A stretch of 9,773 nucleotides of DNA from contig JAZGDL010000487.1 in the NCBI GenBank assembly GCA_036477795.1, positions 1 through 9,773 of the forward strand. Reading direction: 5' to 3'. The notes beneath the pieces were generated by a model. It was not told the DNA's origin, did not search any database, and saw only the letters and a list, made by a program, of their open reading frames with translations. How positions within the stretch are numbered: the first letter of the stretch is position 1; each line of letters begins with the position of its first letter. Shown piece by piece: positions 1-6,500 of the stretch. Source of the DNA: JAZGDL01 sp036477795 (lineage in GTDB: Bacteria > Planctomycetota > Phycisphaerae > UBA1845). A program made the translations under genes and the position numbers.

Positions 1-468
1 ATCGAGAAGGTCGAGAAACTCATCCGGCTGATGGTGGACAACGATCTGTCCAGCATTTCGCTGCGCGATGGTGACGAGGAGATTACCTTGAGCCGGCCCA
101 GCGCCAACGGTTCCGCCCAACACCCCATGGATGTCCCTCCGCAGGTTGTGATCCCGGGGCCTGGGAACGTCGGGGCCTCCGAAGCGGCGCCTCCCGCGAA
201 TCCCGAGTCCGACTCTGCCGACGACGGCCTGGTGACCATTGATTCGCCCATGGTCGGCACCTTCTACACATCCCCGACGCCCGAGGATGATTCGTTCGTC
301 AAGGTAGGTTCCAAGGTCACCACTACGTCGGTGGTCTGCATCATCGAGGCCATGAAAGTATTCAACGAAATCCGGGCGGAGGTCGCCGGCACCATCGAGA
401 AGATACTCGCGACCAACCAGCAGGCCGTCGAATACGGGCAGCCGTTGTTTACGGTCCGGCCGGATTGA
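1..468 (+). CDS. accB: Biotin carboxyl carrier protein of acetyl-CoA carboxylase (5' partial)
   Basis: Carries the biotin that AccC carboxylates and the carboxyltransferase then uses to make malonyl-CoA, the first committed step of fatty acid synthesis in the cytoplasm. The reading frame is open from base 1 and the residues before the first ATG (position 31), IEKVEKLIRL, match the usual BCCP N-terminus, so the true start lies just upstream of the window and the ATG at 31 is internal. After the N-terminal helix region comes a Pro/Ala/Ser-rich flexible linker (about 105-230), then the biotinyl/lipoyl domain from about 235 to the end, starting with the typical SPMVGTFY. The biotinylation site EAMK is present, with the lysine codon at 355-357. 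The stop is followed 22 bp later by accC, so the two form an operon, as is common. Identification is secure; only the missing start is uncertain. Confidence 0.95.
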   Translation: MEKVEKLIRLMVDNDLSSISLRDGDEEITLSRPSANGSAQHPMDVPPQVVIPGPGNVGASEAAPPANPESDSADDGLVTIDSPMVGTFYTSPTPEDDSFVKVGSKVTTTSVVCIIEAMKVFNEIRAEVAGTIEKILATNQQAVEYGQPLFTVRPD

Positions 469-490
469 GCCACCCTTTCGATTCCGCGGC

Positions 491-1867
491 ATGTTCAAGA
501 GATTGCTGATCGCCAACCGGGGTGAAGTCGCGTTGCGAACGCTACGCGCCTGCCATGAGTTGGGCATCGAGACGGTGTGCGTATTCTCGGAGGAAGATCG
601 CTCCGCGGAATACCTGAAGCTGGCCGATCACGCGGTGTGCATAGGCCCCGGACCGGCCAGAGAGAGCTACCTCAAGAGTGATCGGATCATTGCCGCGGCG
701 GAGATCGCCGACGCCGAGGCCATTCACCCCGGCTACGGCTTTCTGGCTGAGGACGCCTCCTTCGCCGAAAAGTGTCGCGAGTCCAACATCGAATTCATAG
801 GCCCCACTGCCCAGGCCATGCGGCAGCTCGGCGACAAGGCCGCGGCCCGCGAGTTGGCCAAAAAGACCAGGGTCCCCACCGTGGCCGGCACCGACGGCGT
901 GCTGGACGACCCCGCGGAAGCGGTCAAGACCGCCAAGCAGTTGGGATACCCGGTGATCATCAAGGCCAGTGCCGGCGGAGGAGGACGCGGCATGCGCATC
1001 GCCCGCGACGCCGCGGAGTTGCGGGCCGCCATCGCTCAGGCCCAGCAGGAAGCAGCCGCAGCCTTTAACAACGGGCAGGTATATCTCGAAAGATTCATCG
1101 AAAAGCCGCGTCACGTCGAGGTGCAGATCCTGGCCGACAACCACGGGCACGTCGTCCACCTCTTCGAGCGCGATTGCTCAATCCAGCGCCGCTACCAGAA
1201 GCTTATCGAAGAAGCCCCCTGCTGCGGGATCGATCAGAAGACCCGTGAGACCCTGTGCAAGGCCGCGGTCCGGTTGTGCAAGGCGGCCCAATATACCAAT
1301 GCCGGTACCTTTGAATTCCTCGTCGAAGGCAAGAAGTTCTATTTCATAGAAGCCAACACGCGCATTCAGGTGGAGCACCCGGTTACCGAAATGATCACCG
1401 GCATCGACCTGATCAAAGCCCAGATCCGCATCGCCGCCGATGAGCCCTTGCCCTTCTCCCAGCGAGACATCAAGCGTAATGGCGTAGCCATCGAATGCCG
1501 CATCAACGCCGAAGACCCCGACAACAACTTCAGGCCCTCGCCCGGCACTATCACCGAGTTTCGGATGCCCGGCGGCTTCGGGGTGCGCGTCGACACCCAC
1601 GTATACGACGGTTATCGCGTCTCGCCCTGCTACGACTCGCTCATCTGCAAACTGATCGTCCACCAGCAGACCCGCGCCGGCGCCGTCGAATGCATGCGAC
1701 GCTGCCTCGATGAATTCCACATCAGCCCCACCAAGACGACCATCCCCCTTTACCGAAAGATCTTCAGGCTGGACGCCTTTATCAAAGGCGACGTGGATAC
1801 CAGCCTCATCGAGCGATCGTTCAACTCCGCCGGCTCGGCGGGAGCCTCGCCCTCCCACGCCCGTTGA
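491..1867 (+). CDS. accC: Biotin carboxylase subunit of acetyl-CoA carboxylase
   Basis: ATP-grasp enzyme that carboxylates the biotin on AccB using ATP and bicarbonate. It is 458 residues long (E. coli AccC is 449) and colinear with it at an offset of one. The N-terminal domain starts LLIANRGEVALR and contains HPGYGFLAED near residue 80. The ATP-binding lysine is K158, followed by the glycine-rich loop AGGGGRGM. The catalytic residues E275, E287, R291, E295 and R337 are all present. Three places differ from the usual family sequence: Tyr235 stands where RRHQK normally has His, Ala288 replaces the usual Met of EMNTR, and SPCYDSLICKL replaces SPYYDSMIGKL. The last dozen residues (SAGSAGASPSHAR) are an unusual tail encoded largely by a palindromic repeat. 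The start gives the standard family N-terminus, but no clear Shine-Dalgarno precedes it, so coupling to accB is likely. Homologous carboxylases share this architecture, but the adjacent accB supports AccC. Confidence 0.95.
   Translation: MFKRLLIANRGEVALRTLRACHELGIETVCVFSEEDRSAEYLKLADHAVCIGPGPARESYLKSDRIIAAAEIADAEAIHPGYGFLAEDASFAEKCRESNIEFIGPTAQAMRQLGDKAAARELAKKTRVPTVAGTDGVLDDPAEAVKTAKQLGYPVIIKASAGGGGRGMRIARDAAELRAAIAQAQQEAAAAFNNGQVYLERFIEKPRHVEVQILADNHGHVVHLFERDCSIQRRYQKLIEEAPCCGIDQKTRETLCKAAVRLCKAAQYTNAGTFEFLVEGKKFYFIEANTRIQVEHPVTEMITGIDLIKAQIRIAADEPLPFSQRDIKRNGVAIECRINAEDPDNNFRPSPGTITEFRMPGGFGVRVDTHVYDGYRVSPCYDSLICKLIVHQQTRAGAVECMRRCLDEFHISPTKTTIPLYRKIFRLDAFIKGDVDTSLIERSFNSAGSAGASPSHAR
1832..1856. 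repeat. Palindromic GC-rich repeat inside the accC 3' end
   Basis: A short self-complementary GC-rich stretch with overlapping dyads (GGGAG at 1840-1844 with CTCCC at 1852-1856, and GGCG with CGCC inside it) lies within the last codons of accC and encodes GSAGASPS. This looks like a dispersed REP-type element that has been absorbed into the gene end. From memory, similar GSAGASPS tails occur on unrelated proteins of repeat-rich genomes, but that was not checked here and only one copy is in this window. Confidence 0.4.
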
Positions 1868-1876
1868 CTCTGGAAA

Positions 1877-1948
1877 CCAGATACTAGACACTAGAGATGG
1901 CCGCCCAAGCCTTTTCTAGTCTCTAGTCTCTAGTTTCTAGTTCTCTGG
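1877..1948. repeat. 7-bp tandem repeat forming a long imperfect inverted repeat
   Basis: The gap between accC and the amidotransferase gene holds four tandem 7-mers of the form TCTAGTY (1915-1942) and, upstream, two copies of the reverse complement (ACTAGAC, ACTAGAG at 1883-1896). The flanks CCAGA (1877-1881) and TCTGG (1944-1948) also pair, so the whole region can fold into a stem of about 20 bp with a few mismatches around a GC-rich loop. There is no T-tract directly after the stem. It could act as a terminator or stabilising structure for accBC mRNA, or be a dispersed repeat; nothing here decides between these. Confidence 0.6.
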
Positions 1949-1962
1949 ATTGTGGGTCAGCT

Positions 1963-2541
1963 ATGGTTCTGCTCATCGACAACTACGACTCCTTCACCTT
2001 CAACCTGTACCAGTGCATCGGTTCCCTGGCCCCGTCCAATGACATCGTTGTCCGCCGTAGCGACGAGATCACGCCGACTGACATCGACGCCCTGCAGCCG
2101 ACGCACCTGATCGTCTCACCCGGTCCCTGCACACCCGCGGAATGTCCCCAGAGCGTCGCCGCCATCCGCCATTTGGCCGGCCGTGTTCCCATCCTCGGGG
2201 TGTGCCTGGGGCACCAATGTATCGCCGCCGCGTTCGGCGGGACGATCATCCGGGCCGATCGCCTGATGCACGGCAAAACCAGCAGGATTCTTCACGACGG
2301 CAAATCCATCTACACCGGCCTGAGCAACCCCTTCACCGCGACGCGGTACCACTCGCTTACCGTCGACGCCGACGCCATGCCGCCGGATTTCGAACGAACC
2401 GCGTGGACCCAAGACCAAGGGGAGCTGATGGGCATTCGTCATCAGAGCATGCCCATCGAAGGCGTGCAGTTCCACCCGGAGAGCTTCTTGACCGACCAGG
2501 GGCCTCAAATCATCGCCAACTTCCTGGCCATCAGGAACTGA
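1963..2541 (+). CDS. trpG: Glutamine amidotransferase, anthranilate/aminodeoxychorismate synthase component II
   Basis: Class I glutamine amidotransferase that releases ammonia from glutamine and passes it to a TrpE- or PabB-type partner acting on chorismate, for tryptophan or folate synthesis. It is 192 residues, the normal length for a stand-alone TrpG/PabA. It starts MVLLIDNYDSFTFNLYQ, as the family does; the oxyanion loop SPGPCTP is at 52-58; the nucleophile is Cys81 in GVCLGHQ; HGKTS is at 103-107, RYHSL at 128-132, and the triad is completed by His171 and Glu173 in QFHPES. All key residues are intact. No trpE, pabB or other tryptophan or folate gene is nearby, so sequence alone cannot say which pathway it serves; a dual-purpose subunit is possible. 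It lies 95 bp after accC behind a repeat and has only a weak ribosome binding site. Confidence 0.93.
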   Translation: MVLLIDNYDSFTFNLYQCIGSLAPSNDIVVRRSDEITPTDIDALQPTHLIVSPGPCTPAECPQSVAAIRHLAGRVPILGVCLGHQCIAAAFGGTIIRADRLMHGKTSRILHDGKSIYTGLSNPFTATRYHSLTVDADAMPPDFERTAWTQDQGELMGIRHQSMPIEGVQFHPESFLTDQGPQIIANFLAIRN

Positions 2542-2543
2542 AG

Positions 2544-2777
2544 TCAATGCGCCGACCGCGCCTGCGAATGCTCTAGCGGGCGCCGGCCTCGACTCAAGTC
2601 CGAGCGGTCGGACAGGTCGACGTCCAAGTCCAGAAACACGGCACCCGGTATGTGACCTTTTGTAAATGCTTCACGACTTCCGCCGGGCCTGTCGGGATAC
2701 CAGCGTACATCAGCGACGACAAGATCGGCCCTGGAAAGCTCCCCGGGGAGCCATTCGGTCGATACGAGCGGATCCAT
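2544..2777 (-). pseudogene. Rhodanese (sulfurtransferase), N-terminal remnant
   Basis: A 77-codon frame whose first 55 or so residues are a clear match by eye to the N-terminus of tandem-domain thiosulfate/mercaptopyruvate sulfurtransferases: PLVSTEWL, then DLVVADVRWY, then GHIPGAVFLDLD and DVDLSD. Such enzymes are normally about 280 residues with the catalytic cysteine in the C-terminal domain. Here the similarity fades near 2580, after GRRPL, and the frame stops at 2544-2546, two bases from the end of the convergent amidotransferase gene. The rest of the first domain and the whole catalytic domain are missing from the window, so it cannot be an active sulfurtransferase. The start is well formed, with GGGAG about 8 nt upstream, and it lies 23 bp downstream of the hydrolase gene on the same strand, as if formerly an operon. 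A deletion of the 3' part is the simplest explanation. Confidence 0.75.
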
Positions 2778-2800
2778 GAGCCATCTCCCGACAACAAGTC

Positions 2801-3337
2801 TTATGTCGGCCGGCGCTTACGCCACCAATAGCAGCCGACCCACAGTCCGGCGGCAAACACCGTTTCGGTGGCAATTGTAATCCCGTGAATCCACCACGGT
2901 GCGTTGACCGAGTGGCGGACCCCCAGGAACAACGGCAGCGGTGACGCGAAGCGCGCCTGCGTGATCGGCCAGAATAGCTGCACACCGGTCCGATGCCACG
3001 ACAGGAAATCCAGAAAGATATGCGAGGCGTAGGCTGTCGCTCCGACGGCAAAGAGGTAGACGAATCCGCAGCGCAGCAGCCTGCAAGATACCGCCGCGAA
3101 GATCAGCCCGAAGGCCGGGGCGCAGAACAGGCTGTGTGTAGGACCGTTGTGATAGTGCCCGACACCCTTGCCCGTAATCAGCCCCACCACGGCATCACCA
3201 TCGGGGGCCAGCAATGCCACCAGGACCGCCGCACACAGCAGCCATCTCGGCCCTGCGGAGCCCGCCGAGGCAGAATGACGCTTGATCCCCGTCCAGTAAA
3301 CCACGACAAGCGAGCAGTGAGCAATTGGGGAAGGCAT
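2801..3337 (-). CDS. YdjM-type membrane-bound metal-dependent hydrolase
   Basis: A 178-residue integral membrane protein of the family that includes E. coli YdjM (DUF457, putative inner-membrane metal-dependent hydrolase); the substrate is unknown. Family signatures are in order: the N-terminal MPSPIAH, the acidic pair APDGD (D46, D48) at the end of the first membrane segment (about 33-45), HNGPTHSL at 63-70 with H63 and H68, a second and third hydrophobic segment (about 72-85 and 90-104), SHIFLDFL with H106 and D110, and WPI near 123-125. A last hydrophobic stretch (about 150-170) ends in the basic tail WWRKRRPT. The likely metal ligands are intact. The start at 3337 is preferred over longer frames because GGAGG stands 4 nt upstream and the protein then begins as the family does. 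The rhodanese remnant follows 23 bp downstream. Confidence 0.82.
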   Translation of the reverse strand: MPSPIAHCSLVVVYWTGIKRHSASAGSAGPRWLLCAAVLVALLAPDGDAVVGLITGKGVGHYHNGPTHSLFCAPAFGLIFAAVSCRLLRCGFVYLFAVGATAYASHIFLDFLSWHRTGVQLFWPITQARFASPLPLFLGVRHSVNAPWWIHGITIATETVFAAGLWVGCYWWRKRRPT

Positions 3338-3341
3338 GGAT

Positions 3342-3346
3342 CCTCC
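3342..3346 (-). promoter_or_regulatory. Shine-Dalgarno of the YdjM-type gene
   Basis: On the minus strand this reads GGAGG, 4 nt before the ATG at 3337. It selects that ATG rather than an upstream in-frame start at 3403, which would add 22 residues with no family similarity. Confidence 0.7.
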
Positions 3347-3410
3347 GGCAATTATCGGAAATCCGTACACGCGTCCAACCGGGCGGCCCCGGCATCGTCT
3401 CAAGTACCCC

Positions 3411-3438
3411 TTTACGCCATCGTAACTTTTTGTACTAT
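3411..3438 (+). promoter_or_regulatory. Possible sigma-70-like promoter in the divergent region
   Basis: TTTACG (3411-3416) and TACTAT (3433-3438) are separated by 16 bp in the only clearly AT-rich patch of the 421-bp gap between the divergent hydrolase and PEP-CTERM genes. Each hexamer matches four of six consensus positions. A second weak option is TTGACT at 3496-3501, with no good -10. If either is used, the PEP-CTERM gene has a leader of more than 200 nt. Evidence is by eye only. Confidence 0.25.
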
Positions 3439-3566
3439 AAGTTGTTGCAGTTGGTTCGACGAAGATCTAGCAGTGGGTCGCCGGCAGGTTTTTACTTGAC
3501 TGAAACGGGGTCGAGATGCAAGAATACGGGGTTAGAGGGAGTTTGCATCGCACGTCCCGTACGGTA

Positions 3567-3627
3567 GGAGCCCTGCGAGAGAGCGAAGGGCCCCGGCTTG
3601 GCTCGCCGGGAACGTTTTCAAAACGTT
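3567..3627 (+). promoter_or_regulatory. Dyad-rich leader with a 17-bp palindrome upstream of the PEP-CTERM gene
   Basis: Three dyads stand side by side: GCCCT/AGGGC around a 12-nt loop (about 3569-3590), CCCGGC/GCCGGG (3592-3597 with 3605-3610) around a 7-nt loop, and the perfect 8-bp palindrome AACGTTTT-C-AAAACGTT (3611-3627). The last has the form of an operator for a dimeric regulator. The stretch may be a DNA operator, a structured mRNA leader, or both. It matches no riboswitch that I recognise. The rest of the 3338-3758 gap shows no convincing gene. Confidence 0.4.
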
Positions 3628-3742
3628 GCGCTCTTTCGGCAGGCTTCGGGGTAGGGAGTTCAACACCGGGCGGTTATGCTCATCTTCACACCGGTGTTCC
3701 TGTGGTGGGATGCACTCGATAGGGCCGGCACGTACGCGGTAG

Positions 3743-3752
3743 AGGAGGAGGT
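3743..3752 (+). promoter_or_regulatory. Strong Shine-Dalgarno of the PEP-CTERM gene
   Basis: AGGAGGAGGT ends 6 nt before the GTG at 3759. It is the strongest ribosome binding site in the window and supports the GTG as the start codon. Confidence 0.75.
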
Positions 3753-3758
3753 CAGATC

Positions 3759-4526
3759 GTGGCTACGACAAGAGGCTTGCTGTCCATATTGATCGGAATC
3801 GGATTGTGGGCCGGTTCTGCGTCGGCGACGACGATCACGTTTGATTTTGATGACGACGGGGGGCCGCTGGCCAACGGTCAGCTCGTTGATGCGCCAAACG
3901 CTTTCGGCCAATTCTTCAATATCTCGTCGATGGGCGCGAATCTGGGGGCAGTGGTCTTTGACTCCGGCCCTGCCGGGCCGAACATGAGCGGTACCGACAC
4001 CGACCTGCTGGTGGATTCCACCAATATTCTGATCTTACAGAATCCGCAATTCCCTGACCTATCTGCGCCGGGTGTTTTCCAAGAGCCGAACGACCACGCC
4101 GCTGTCGGCTCGGTCGTGTTCGATTTTTCGCCCGCCGACTTTCTCGTCCTGGTCCAGTCCATTGATGTGATCGATATTAACGGCACCGACGGCTTGACCA
4201 TCACCCTGGTCGACTCCACCGGCAAGACCCGGGCCATCACCGTCCCGGATGAGTTTACCGGTGACATCAATTCCGGTGAGCCGGGCATCGCCACCATCGA
4301 CTTTGCGGTTGATTTCCAGGAATCCCCAAACATCCCTGGTTTGTTCACGCAGGTGCTCACCGAAGCCGGTTTCGATCCGGGCGACATCGCATCGCTCTCG
4401 GTCCAGTTCGGCGGGTCGGGGGCTGTGGACAACCTCGCATATGTGCCGGAGCCGTCAACCATGCTGCTGCTGGCGGTTGGTGCGGCAGCCCTGTTCCGCC
4501 GCACCACCGCGGCGAGATTTGTGTGA
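3759..4526 (+). CDS. PEP-CTERM sorting domain exported protein
   Basis: A 255-residue secreted protein of unknown function. The N-terminus is a Sec signal peptide (basic ATTRG, hydrophobic core about 7-18, likely cleavage after ASA at residue 23). The mature part is rich in Asp, Gly, Thr and beta-prone segments, with few Lys or Cys, as expected for an extracellular beta-sandwich. The C-terminus is a textbook PEP-CTERM signal: VPEPST at 229-234, a hydrophobic helix at about 235-246, then the basic cluster RRTTAAR. In this system an exosortase (EpsH/XrtA type) recognises the tail, removes it and delivers the protein to the surface, often along with exopolysaccharide. No exosortase is in the window, which is usual because one enzyme serves many scattered targets. 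It starts at GTG behind a strong ribosome binding site. The segment SGAVDNLAYVPEP resembles the end of other members of this group; the domain itself was not recognised. Confidence 0.88.
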   Translation: MATTRGLLSILIGIGLWAGSASATTITFDFDDDGGPLANGQLVDAPNAFGQFFNISSMGANLGAVVFDSGPAGPNMSGTDTDLLVDSTNILILQNPQFPDLSAPGVFQEPNDHAAVGSVVFDFSPADFLVLVQSIDVIDINGTDGLTITLVDSTGKTRAITVPDEFTGDINSGEPGIATIDFAVDFQESPNIPGLFTQVLTEAGFDPGDIASLSVQFGGSGAVDNLAYVPEPSTMLLLAVGAAALFRRTTAARFV

Positions 4527-4559
4527 ACCCATCCCGGCCAAGGCTCGCTCATCACCGCA

Positions 4560-4622
4560 CCGTGGGAGGCGCTTTTGAGACTAGGCCCACGGAGGCGTCT
4601 CGTCGTCCCCGGGACGACGCCT
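4560..4622. repeat. Two adjacent inverted repeats between the PEP-CTERM gene and proS
   Basis: CCGTGGG (4560-4566) pairs with CCCACGG (4586-4592). Immediately after it, AGGCG and CGTCGTCC (4593-4608, with a 3-nt bulge) pair with GGACGACGCCT (4612-4622). The first lies 34 bp after the PEP-CTERM stop and the second ends 67 bp before the proS ATG. Neither is followed by a T-run, so neither is a standard intrinsic terminator; they could still end or protect the upstream transcript, or form the proS leader. The remaining bases of this gap show nothing else. Confidence 0.5.
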
Positions 4623-4689
4623 GGTATGCTCCGGTAGCGCTCTGTGCCAAGGGTTGCATCGTCGCGCGATAGGCAGTATCTGTGCGGGG

Positions 4690-6405
4690 ATGTTCTGGAC
4701 GAAGTACTTTATTCCAACGGTCAAGGAGACGCCGCACGACGCGACGGTGCCTTCGCATGTTCTGATGATCCGGGCGGGCATGCTGCGGCAGACGGTGGCA
4801 GGTGCCTACACCTATCTGCCGCTGGGCTATCGCGTGCTGCAGAAGATCACCGACATCATCCGCGAGGAGATGAACGCCGCCGGTGCAATCGAGTTGAACA
4901 TGCCGGCCATGCACCCCCTGGAGTTGTGGCAGGAGTCCGGCCGCGACGTGACCATGGGCAGCACGCTGATGAGGCTGAAGGATCAGCCCTGGCGCCGCGA
5001 CACCGTGCTGGGCCCCACGCACGAGGAGGTCGTCACCGACATCGTGCGCTCCTACATCAACAGCTACAAGCAGCTTCCCATCAACCTCTACCAGATCCAG
5101 ACCAAGTTCCGCGACGAACAGCGGCCCAAGAGCGGCGTGCTGCGTACCCGCGAGTTCCTGATGAAAGATGCCTACTCGTTCGACGTTGACAAGGCCGGTC
5201 TGGACGCCAGCTATGAGAAGATGTACCAGGCCTACCGCCGCATCTTCGCCCGCTGCTGTTTGCCCTATGTCGTAGTGGAGGCGGAGTCCGGGGCCATCGG
5301 CGGCGATGCCTCGCACGAGTTCATGGTGGTGACCGACGCGGGCGAGGATCGTCTGGTTCGTGCCCGGGACGACTCATACGCAGCCAACCTGGAACGGGCG
5401 ACTATGAAGCCGCTGCCCGACCCCGGTTGTGACGCGATGGCTGAGCCGGCGGAGGTTCATACGCCGGGGCATTCCACCATCGAGCAGGTCTCCGCCTTTC
5501 TCAAGTGCAAGCCGGTAGACATGATCAAAACGATCATATTCCAGTGCAGTGAGGGCATCCTGGTGGCATTGGTCCGCGGCGACCACGAGGTCAACGAAGC
5601 CAAGCTCAGCCGGGTCGCCGGCGTCAGCGGGCTGGAGCCGGCCACGCCCCAGCAGATCGAAGAGCTCACCGGTGCCGCCGTCGGCTTCTCCGGGCCGGTG
5701 GGGCTCAACGCACGCTTCGTCGCCGACCAGGCGGTGACGGTCATGCACAACGCCGTCACCGGCGCCAACAAGACCGATTACCACCTGACCGGCGTAAACC
5801 CCGGCCGGGATTTCAAAGTCGCCGAGTCAGCCGACATCCGCTACGCCGTGCAAGGCGATGAATCGCCCGATGGCGCGCCGTTGGTTTTCGAGAAATGCAT
5901 CGAGGTGGGCCACGTTTTCAAACTGGGCACCAAGTACTCCGACGCGATGAAGGCCACCTTCCTCGACAGCAACGGCTCGGCGAAGTCGTTCATCATGGGC
6001 TGCTACGGAACCGGGGCCAACCGCATAATGGCCGCCGCCATCGAATCCTCCCACGACGAAAACGGCATCTGCTGGCCGCTCAGCATCGCCCCTTTCACCG
6101 TGCACATCTGCGCCCTGGACACGCGCGACGACCAGGTCATGTCCGCGGCCACGAGCATTCACCAAGATCTTGTGGCGAAGAGAATCGACGTCCTGCTGGA
6201 CGATCGCGATGCCCGCCCGGGCCACAAGTTCAAGGACGCCGATCTGATCGGCATCCCCATCCGGTTGACCGTCGGCAAACGCGGCCTGGGCGAAGGCGTG
6301 GTCGAGCTCAAGGTGCGGAGCGAGGAGGATGTCCACAAGGTTCCGCCGGCTGACGTCATGGCACTGGTCCGGGCTACGATCGAACGATTGACGCCCAAGG
6401 TGTGA
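4690..6405 (+). CDS. proS: Prolyl-tRNA synthetase, bacterial type with editing domain
   Basis: Class II aminoacyl-tRNA synthetase that charges tRNA-Pro and hydrolyses mischarged Ala-tRNA-Pro. With the ATG at 4690 it has 571 residues, against 572 for E. coli ProS, and its start MFWTKYFIPTVKETPHDA aligns without gaps to the E. coli N-terminus; the in-frame ATG at 4654 adds 12 residues with no counterpart. The catalytic core shows GPTHEEV (108-114), motif 2 in KFRDEQRPKSGVLRTREFLMKDAYSF (139-164) and motif 3 in MGCYGTGANRIMAAAIE (436-452). The YbaK-type editing insertion spans about 225-405, with K280 of DMIKTIIF at the position of the conserved editing lysine and GAIGGDASHEF just before it. The anticodon-binding domain covers about 465-571. 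In motif 3, GTGANR replaces the more usual GIGVTR, which probably does not abolish activity. It appears to be transcribed alone. Only a short G-run precedes the start. Confidence 0.96.
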   Translation: MFWTKYFIPTVKETPHDATVPSHVLMIRAGMLRQTVAGAYTYLPLGYRVLQKITDIIREEMNAAGAIELNMPAMHPLELWQESGRDVTMGSTLMRLKDQPWRRDTVLGPTHEEVVTDIVRSYINSYKQLPINLYQIQTKFRDEQRPKSGVLRTREFLMKDAYSFDVDKAGLDASYEKMYQAYRRIFARCCLPYVVVEAESGAIGGDASHEFMVVTDAGEDRLVRARDDSYAANLERATMKPLPDPGCDAMAEPAEVHTPGHSTIEQVSAFLKCKPVDMIKTIIFQCSEGILVALVRGDHEVNEAKLSRVAGVSGLEPATPQQIEELTGAAVGFSGPVGLNARFVADQAVTVMHNAVTGANKTDYHLTGVNPGRDFKVAESADIRYAVQGDESPDGAPLVFEKCIEVGHVFKLGTKYSDAMKATFLDSNGSAKSFIMGCYGTGANRIMAAAIESSHDENGICWPLSIAPFTVHICALDTRDDQVMSAATSIHQDLVAKRIDVLLDDRDARPGHKFKDADLIGIPIRLTVGKRGLGEGVVELKVRSEEDVHKVPPADVMALVRATIERLTPKV

Positions 6406-6500
6406 AGCCCGACGTGTAACCATAGCGTTCGGGCGACGTGTAAAATCCTGTAAATGCTGGACCCTTATTAAAATCCCTTCTCGGTCCCCCCTCCGGGCGG
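6406..6500 (+). other. Short direct repeat downstream of proS, no gene
   Basis: A 10-bp direct repeat, CGACGTGTAA, occurs at 6410-6419 and 6434-6443. CCCGA (6408-6412) could pair weakly with TCGGG (6429-6433), but the loop is long and no T-tract follows, so an intrinsic terminator for proS is not convincing. No coding potential is seen here. Confidence 0.35.

Noticed and set aside
31..33. ATG at 31 as the accB start
   Set aside because: The residues encoded upstream of it match the conserved BCCP N-terminus, so the gene starts before the window.
1877..1948. The repeated heptamers as a CRISPR array
   Set aside because: The units are 7 bp and directly abutting, with no spacers and no cas genes nearby.
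2993..3499. A 168-codon plus-strand frame across the hydrolase gene and its upstream region
   Set aside because: It overlaps the hydrolase on the opposite strand, has Gln/Arg-rich shadow composition, and has no recognisable domain.
3516..3722. A short plus-strand frame upstream of the PEP-CTERM gene
   Set aside because: It has no ribosome binding site or recognisable motif and covers the dyad-rich leader, so it is better explained as non-coding.
4654..4689. ATG at 4654 as the proS start
   Set aside because: The extra 12 residues have no counterpart in ProS, whereas the ATG at 4690 aligns without gaps to the E. coli N-terminus.
4552..5316. A 254-codon minus-strand frame over the start of proS
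   Set aside because: It is antisense to the strongly conserved proS catalytic domain; its His/Gln-rich composition is typical of a shadow frame.
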